Below, one piece after another: positions 6,673 through 10,048 of a stretch of DNA of 10,048 nt (position 1 is its first letter; every line of letters starts with the position of its first letter). The position numbers were made by a program, and so were the translations under genes. Source of the stretch: an uncultured Ruminococcus sp. (GTDB lineage Bacteria; Bacillota; Clostridia; Oscillospirales; Ruminococcaceae); contig USEH01000070.1 of assembly GCA_900553675.1 (NCBI GenBank), positions 1 through 10,048 on the forward strand, written 5' to 3'. The notes under the pieces were generated by a model. That model did no database searches, was not told where the DNA came from, and worked only from the letters and a program-made list of their open reading frames with translations.

Positions 6673-8166
6673 TTGAAGAAAAAATTTTCTATACGACGAA
6701 CCATCATACTCTTATCAATCATACTTGTTTATTCCTGCGCAGTCTGCTTTATAAGCTTTTTGGCAAAGAAGGCTGTTTTGGAGGACTTAAGCTATCCAAG
6801 CACCTCACCGCTTTCGGTTGTGCTCAATGCAGACGACGGTCTTGAAAGCAGTGAGGAGGTAAGCGTTCCCAACTACTACGACAAGCTTGAGCGCATAGAA
6901 AACAAGGCACAGATAGACGAATACGGCATTTTTGCGCCGGTGACCACCGAAATTTCGGCAGTTACCACCGCTCCCGAAGACGATACTTCGAGCGTAACCA
7001 CCACACCGCCCGAAACCACCGCCCAGCCAACCACCCCCAAGGCGGAGGAAACTACCAAGGAGACCACCAAAGCCACCAAAAAGTCAACCGAAAAGACCAC
7101 CGAAAAGCCCGTAACAACTACTACGGAGGAAGAAAATCCGGAGGTTGATGTTGAGGATGATGATCCTCAGATAGAAGAGGACGTGGACGTTAGCGTAGAT
7201 ATAGACGATCAGGAGCTAGACTCCAACGTTCAGGCGGAGGAGGATAACAGCCAGCCTTACGACGATCAGAGCATCCAGGATTTATTGCAGCAGTACTATG
7301 CCAATCTTGGTATGTCGGGCGGGCTTCAGAGCTTCCCGGCGGATATGCTCTACAGCGGCAGAAGCTACCGCGACGATATCGTTACCATATACGACAAGGC
7401 GTCCGGAAGATATGTTACCGACAATGCCTTTGATATAGTCTGCGCGGTGACCTTCAACGAAATAGGAGCCTCGCGCCATGAGGAAGCTATCAAGGCTCAG
7501 GCGGTTGCCGTTTACACCTACATCAAGTACTATCAGCAAAAGGGCGAATACGCTTCGCTCAGCCGCAAGCAGGACGTTCCGCAGCTTATTATCGACTGCG
7601 TTACGGCGGTCGACGGCTTGGCAATGTTCTACGACGGCGAATACATCATGGCAGCATTTTCGGCTTCGACTGCCGGAGTTACCTGCTCCTCGGAAAACGT
7701 CTGGGGTGGAGAAAGAGGCTATCTGAAGTCTGTAATCAGCGAATTTGACCATTTAGACACTAAAAACTATGGCAGAGTTACCACCTACACCGCAGACGAG
7801 CTTAAAAAGAAAATCGAATCGAAGACAGACATAAATCTTTCCGGAAACTGTGCAAACTGGATACAGATCCTTTCCTACGGCGACGGTGGATATGTCGATA
7901 AAATCGCTATCGACGGTCACACCTCGGCGGAGGTATCCGGCAAAGAACGCGAGCTTACGGCTCACATTTTCAGGACATACATCTTAAGTATTCGTTCAAC
8001 CTGCTTTACCGTCAGCTACTCAAACGGTGTGTTCACCTTTGTGACATACGGATACGGACACGGCGTTGGAATGTCGCAGGTGGGCGCGGACTTGTACGCC
8101 GAATACGGCGGCTACACCTTCGATCAGATTCTGCACCACTACTATACGGATATTGTAATTCAATAA
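6673..8166 (+). CDS. spoIID: SpoIID/LytB-domain protein with membrane anchor and long Thr/acidic spacer
   Basis: SpoIID is a lytic transglycosylase that, in sporulating Firmicutes, trims peptidoglycan freed of stem peptides during engulfment; LytB-type homologues act in vegetative walls. The 497-residue product (TTG start) has a basic head, a membrane segment at about 10-30, a region of unknown role (31-90), a Thr-rich and Lys-rich spacer (about 91-152), a strongly acidic stretch (153-200), and the SpoIID domain (about 235-497). Domain signs: FNEIGASRHEEAIKAQAVAV (261-280; Glu263 probably matches the catalytic Glu), ENVWGGERGYLKSV (341-354) and GHGVGMSQVGADLYAEYGG (462-480). It is much longer than Bacillus subtilis SpoIID (about 340 residues), and the extra length is the spacer. 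No spoIIP, spoIIM or other sporulation gene is nearby, so an engulfment role is unproven; a role alongside the neighbouring sortases is an alternative. Confidence 0.9.
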   Translation: MKKKFSIRRTIILLSIILVYSCAVCFISFLAKKAVLEDLSYPSTSPLSVVLNADDGLESSEEVSVPNYYDKLERIENKAQIDEYGIFAPVTTEISAVTTAPEDDTSSVTTTPPETTAQPTTPKAEETTKETTKATKKSTEKTTEKPVTTTTEEENPEVDVEDDDPQIEEDVDVSVDIDDQELDSNVQAEEDNSQPYDDQSIQDLLQQYYANLGMSGGLQSFPADMLYSGRSYRDDIVTIYDKASGRYVTDNAFDIVCAVTFNEIGASRHEEAIKAQAVAVYTYIKYYQQKGEYASLSRKQDVPQLIIDCVTAVDGLAMFYDGEYIMAAFSASTAGVTCSSENVWGGERGYLKSVISEFDHLDTKNYGRVTTYTADELKKKIESKTDINLSGNCANWIQILSYGDGGYVDKIAIDGHTSAEVSGKERELTAHIFRTYILSIRSTCFTVSYSNGVFTFVTYGYGHGVGMSQVGADLYAEYGGYTFDQILHHYYTDIVIQ

Positions 8167-8172
8167 CAATCA

Positions 8173-8197
8173 GAGCCGACCTTGCAAAAGTCGGCTC
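8173..8197 (+). terminator. Terminator-like hairpin after spoIID
   Basis: GAGCCGAC (8173-8180) and GTCGGCTC (8190-8197) form a perfect GC-rich 8-bp stem with a 9-nt loop, 6 nt after the spoIID stop. The following bases (AACTTCTATTT) are only loosely T-rich, so termination may be partial. The next gene has no obvious promoter of its own in the remaining 40 nt, so read-through may supply it. Confidence 0.6.
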
Positions 8198-8237
8198 AAC
8201 TTCTATTTCAGAAAATCGCAGGCAAGAGGTAATTTAC

Positions 8238-9149
8238 ATGAAAAAAATCATAACTGCGGCGTTGATATCTGCTCTGATTCTCGGTGCGTCGGGCTGCGCC
8301 GCGCACAAGCCGGAGGACAGACAAACGCCGGATAAAACATCTATCATAGAATATGAGTCTGACACCATCGCCGAGCCCACCCCAATTTACGACAACACGG
8401 CGGTTGTGTCCGCATACAAATCGGGAGACGCTTCAAAGCTCTCCGAGTTCGACAAGGCTGTATACGACGCTGCTATTGCCGGCGTAAACGCCTTTTACCG
8501 TGAGGGGATGAGCGACGAGGAAATCGTTCTGGCGGCTCATGACTACATTGTCACCCTTAGCACCTACGATATTGACAATCTTGCGCTGATCCCCAAGCGT
8601 TCGGAAAACTCGGAGTCGCCCTATGGTGCGCTTATAAACAAAAGGGCGATATGCATGGGCTATACCACCTCTTTTCAGATGTTTATGGATATGCTCGGCG
8701 TTGAAAGCATTATAGTAAGAGGCGAAGCGCACGACGAGGAACACGCGTGGAACATGGTGCATATCGGCGAAAACTGGTATCACGTTGACTGCACGTGGGA
8801 CGATTTTGTCCCCGACTATGAGGGACGGCGGGCGTTTCACATCTATTGCATGATTACCGACAGTTCCGCAGAAAAAGAGCATAAATGGAACCGCGAATCG
8901 GCACCCAAGGCGGAATCTGATGACCTTAACTACTATCGGGCAAATAATCTGTACGCCGAAAGCGACGAGCAGGTTAAAAATATTCTTGCGGCGGCAGTGG
9001 AAAGCGGCTTTACCGATGTGGAATTTGCCGTTCCAAAACAGTGCGACACGCCAATCCCTCCGATCGACGGAGTGTCCGGCTACAGCATATGGAAATCGGA
9101 ATTAGACACCTACGATGTGGCTGTTGTACACATCGGGCTTGACGAATAG
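8238..9149 (+). CDS. Transglutaminase-like domain lipoprotein
   Basis: This 303-residue protein begins with a lipoprotein signal (MKK, hydrophobic 5-16, ASGC with Cys20). The -3 residue is Ala rather than the preferred Leu, so lipidation is likely but not certain. A Ser/Thr/Asp/Pro-containing tail follows. A transglutaminase-like (papain-fold) domain spans about 75-210, with the triad Cys139 (KRAICMGYT), His169 (HAWNMV) and Asp184 (YHVDCTWDD). Bacterial members act as proteases, amidases or cross-linking enzymes on surface proteins or wall peptides; the substrate cannot be read from sequence. Residues 211-303 are a C-terminal region I do not recognise. The ribosome site AGAGG (8225-8229) is 8 nt before the ATG. 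It follows spoIID by 71 nt and fits the local envelope theme. Confidence 0.88.
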   Translation: MKKIITAALISALILGASGCAAHKPEDRQTPDKTSIIEYESDTIAEPTPIYDNTAVVSAYKSGDASKLSEFDKAVYDAAIAGVNAFYREGMSDEEIVLAAHDYIVTLSTYDIDNLALIPKRSENSESPYGALINKRAICMGYTTSFQMFMDMLGVESIIVRGEAHDEEHAWNMVHIGENWYHVDCTWDDFVPDYEGRRAFHIYCMITDSSAEKEHKWNRESAPKAESDDLNYYRANNLYAESDEQVKNILAAAVESGFTDVEFAVPKQCDTPIPPIDGVSGYSIWKSELDTYDVAVVHIGLDE

Positions 9150-9152
9150 TGC

Positions 9153-9181
9153 TTGAAAATCCATATAAAAAATGCTATAAT
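9153..9181 (+). promoter_or_regulatory. Strong sigma-A-like promoter for the SDR gene
   Basis: TTGAAA at 9153-9158 and TATAAT at 9176-9181 are separated by 17 nt. The -35 box starts 4 nt after the lipoprotein stop codon. Transcription would begin near 9188, which leaves a very short leader of about 24 nt before the ATG at 9212. The SDR is thus expressed independently of the envelope genes. Confidence 0.85.
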
Positions 9182-9211
9182 CATTACAGTAACCTTTCAG
9201 GAGGGATGTTT

Positions 9212-9943
9212 ATGCCGAAAATTGCGCTTGTTACAGGCGGCTCACGCGGGATAGGCGCGGCGGCGGCTTATGAGCTTTCAAAGTTTGGATATACCGTTGC
9301 GGTAAACTACCGCGAAAATGCGGCGGCGGCGCAAAGCGTATGCGATAGGATAATTTCTTCGGGAGGGTATGCAAAAGCATATCAGGCGGATATATCAATT
9401 CCTGAGGATATAGAGCGTATGTTTGCGCAGACTGAAGCAGAGCTTGGAGCGGCAGACGTGTTGGTGAACAACGCGGGAATCTCGCATATAGGGCTTTTGC
9501 AGGACATGAGCTATGATGAAATCTTGCGGCACGCGCAGGTGAATCTTTTGGGCGCGATATACTGCTCAAAGCGGGCTATTCCAGAAATGGTTCACAAAAA
9601 AAGCGGCAGCATTATAAATCTTTCCTCGATGTGGGGAGAGGTCGGAGCCTCCTGTGAGGTGGTGTATTCAGCCTGCAAGGCGGGAATCATCGGGTTTACA
9701 AAGGCTCTTGCCAAAGAGCTTGGTCCCAGCGGAATAAGGGTCAACTGCGTATCTCCCGGAGTTATAAGAACGGACATGAACTCAGAGCTTGACGATGAAA
9801 CTCTTGCCCAGCTGAGCGAAGAAACTCCCCTGCTGAGGCTTGGAAGCCCCGAGGAGGTCGGCAGGATGATAGCATTTTTAGCTTCGGAAAGCGCATCGTT
9901 CATAACCGGACAGGTTGTTTCGGTGAATGGCGGGATTGTATAA
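9212..9943 (+). CDS. Short-chain dehydrogenase/reductase, FabG family, YmfI-like (possible EF-P 5-aminopentanone reductase)
   Basis: This is a classical SDR of 243 residues, the usual FabG length. It has the cofactor motif TGGSRGIG (8-15), Arg34 after strand 2 (VNYREN), which favours NADP(H), NNAG (86-89), Asn111, Ser139, and Tyr152/Lys156 in YSACK: a complete catalytic tetrad. The ending VSVNGGIV is also typical. The active-site segment SSMWGEVGASCEVVYS (138-153) differs from housekeeping FabG and recalls the YmfI group, which reduces a 5-aminopentanone group on translation factor EF-P; this is from memory of the family. No other fatty-acid gene is adjacent, which argues against the main FabG. 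Start choice: AGGAGG at 9199-9204 is 7 nt before the ATG at 9212; the GTG at 9149 and the ATG at 9206 lack proper spacing. SDR family is certain, substrate is not. Confidence 0.93.
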   Translation: MPKIALVTGGSRGIGAAAAYELSKFGYTVAVNYRENAAAAQSVCDRIISSGGYAKAYQADISIPEDIERMFAQTEAELGAADVLVNNAGISHIGLLQDMSYDEILRHAQVNLLGAIYCSKRAIPEMVHKKSGSIINLSSMWGEVGASCEVVYSACKAGIIGFTKALAKELGPSGIRVNCVSPGVIRTDMNSELDDETLAQLSEETPLLRLGSPEEVGRMIAFLASESASFITGQVVSVNGGIV

Positions 9944-9974
9944 TACTAATTTTCCGTAAAGTGTAACTGTAAAA

Positions 9975-10002
9975 TCGCCACAAAACCACTAGGTGATATA
10001 AT
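9975..10002 (+). promoter_or_regulatory. Possible outward promoter at the right edge
   Basis: A perfect TATAAT (9997-10002) is preceded by TG one base upstream, making an extended -10 (TGATATAAT). The only -35 candidate is TCGCCA at 9975-9980 (4 of 6, 16-nt spacing). It would serve a gene beyond the window. The rest of 9944-10048 shows no ORF, ribosome site, tRNA or clear terminator. Confidence 0.45.
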
Positions 10003-10048
10003 CCCCTTAGAGTAGTCACAAGAGAAAACAAAAAGTATCAAGACTGCA

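Noticed and set aside
6991..7130. Thr-codon repeats (ACC/ACT-rich) in spoIID as a possible tandem DNA repeat
   Set aside because: The repetition is at the amino-acid level (TTK, TTE) with irregular period and varied codons; no true tandem unit can be defined.
7282..7752. 156-codon minus-strand frame inside spoIID
   Set aside because: It is antisense to the SpoIID domain, has no family features, and is explained by codon bias of the real gene.
8433..8882. 149-codon minus-strand frame inside the transglutaminase-like gene
   Set aside because: It is antisense to a region with a complete catalytic triad, and no ribosome site or recognisable protein was seen.
9149..9211. GTG at 9149 as an upstream start for the SDR
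   Set aside because: It overlaps the preceding stop codon, has no ribosome site, lies upstream of the predicted transcription start, and would put 21 non-family residues before the conserved MPKIALVTGG start.
9975..10020. Reverse-strand promoter (TTGTGA, 17 nt, TATCAC) near the right edge
   Set aside because: Both boxes match only 4 of 6 positions, and a transcript would run antisense to the SDR; the forward TATAAT is a better reading.

Overview
The window looks like a piece of a low-to-mid GC Gram-positive chromosome, most likely a gut-type Clostridia of the Oscillospiraceae/Ruminococcaceae kind. Reasons: class B sortases, SpoIID, a ThiI without a rhodanese domain next to its own cysteine desulfurase, strong AGGAGG-type ribosome sites, sigma-A-like promoters, and the short clostridial style of histidine kinase. 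This is a judgement from remembered family features, not a database match. Every supported gene lies on the + strand.

Layout. (1) 1-1342: the 3' part of a sensor histidine kinase, cut by the window edge, then a permuted papain-like (NlpC/P60-type) cysteine hydrolase, closed by a good intrinsic terminator at 1355-1393. (2) 1436-6538: a sigma-A-like promoter and a structured leader of about 95 nt, then a tightly packed run of five genes: cysteine desulfurase (nifS/nifZ type), thiI, pncC (CinA C-terminal deamidase), and two tandem class B sortases. The second sortase carries a lipoprotein signal instead of a plain membrane anchor. (3) 6539-8197: a 134-nt gap with inverted repeats and a doubtful 21-codon ORF, then a long membrane-anchored SpoIID/LytB-domain protein that starts at TTG, and a terminator-like hairpin. 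(4) 8238-9149: a transglutaminase-like lipoprotein. (5) 9153-9943: a short-chain dehydrogenase/reductase with its own near-consensus promoter; its active-site surroundings resemble the YmfI type (EF-P 5-aminopentanone reductase) more than classical FabG. (6) 9944-10048: non-coding, with a possible extended -10 promoter facing out of the window.

How the genes fit together. The desulfurase and ThiI form a known pair: persulfide made by the first is used by the second for 4-thiouridine in tRNA (and possibly thiazole sulfur). PncC recycles NMN to NaMN for NAD synthesis. The two sortases, SpoIID and the transglutaminase-like lipoprotein all act outside the membrane on the envelope. Three of these four (the sortases and SpoIID) have long low-complexity Thr/Pro or acidic spacers before the catalytic domain. 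No LPXTG/NPQTN-like sorting substrate is encoded in the window, so the sortase targets must lie elsewhere. Nothing here is a phage, plasmid, CRISPR, IS or RNA gene. The most interesting region is the envelope block at about 4.5-9.1 kb.
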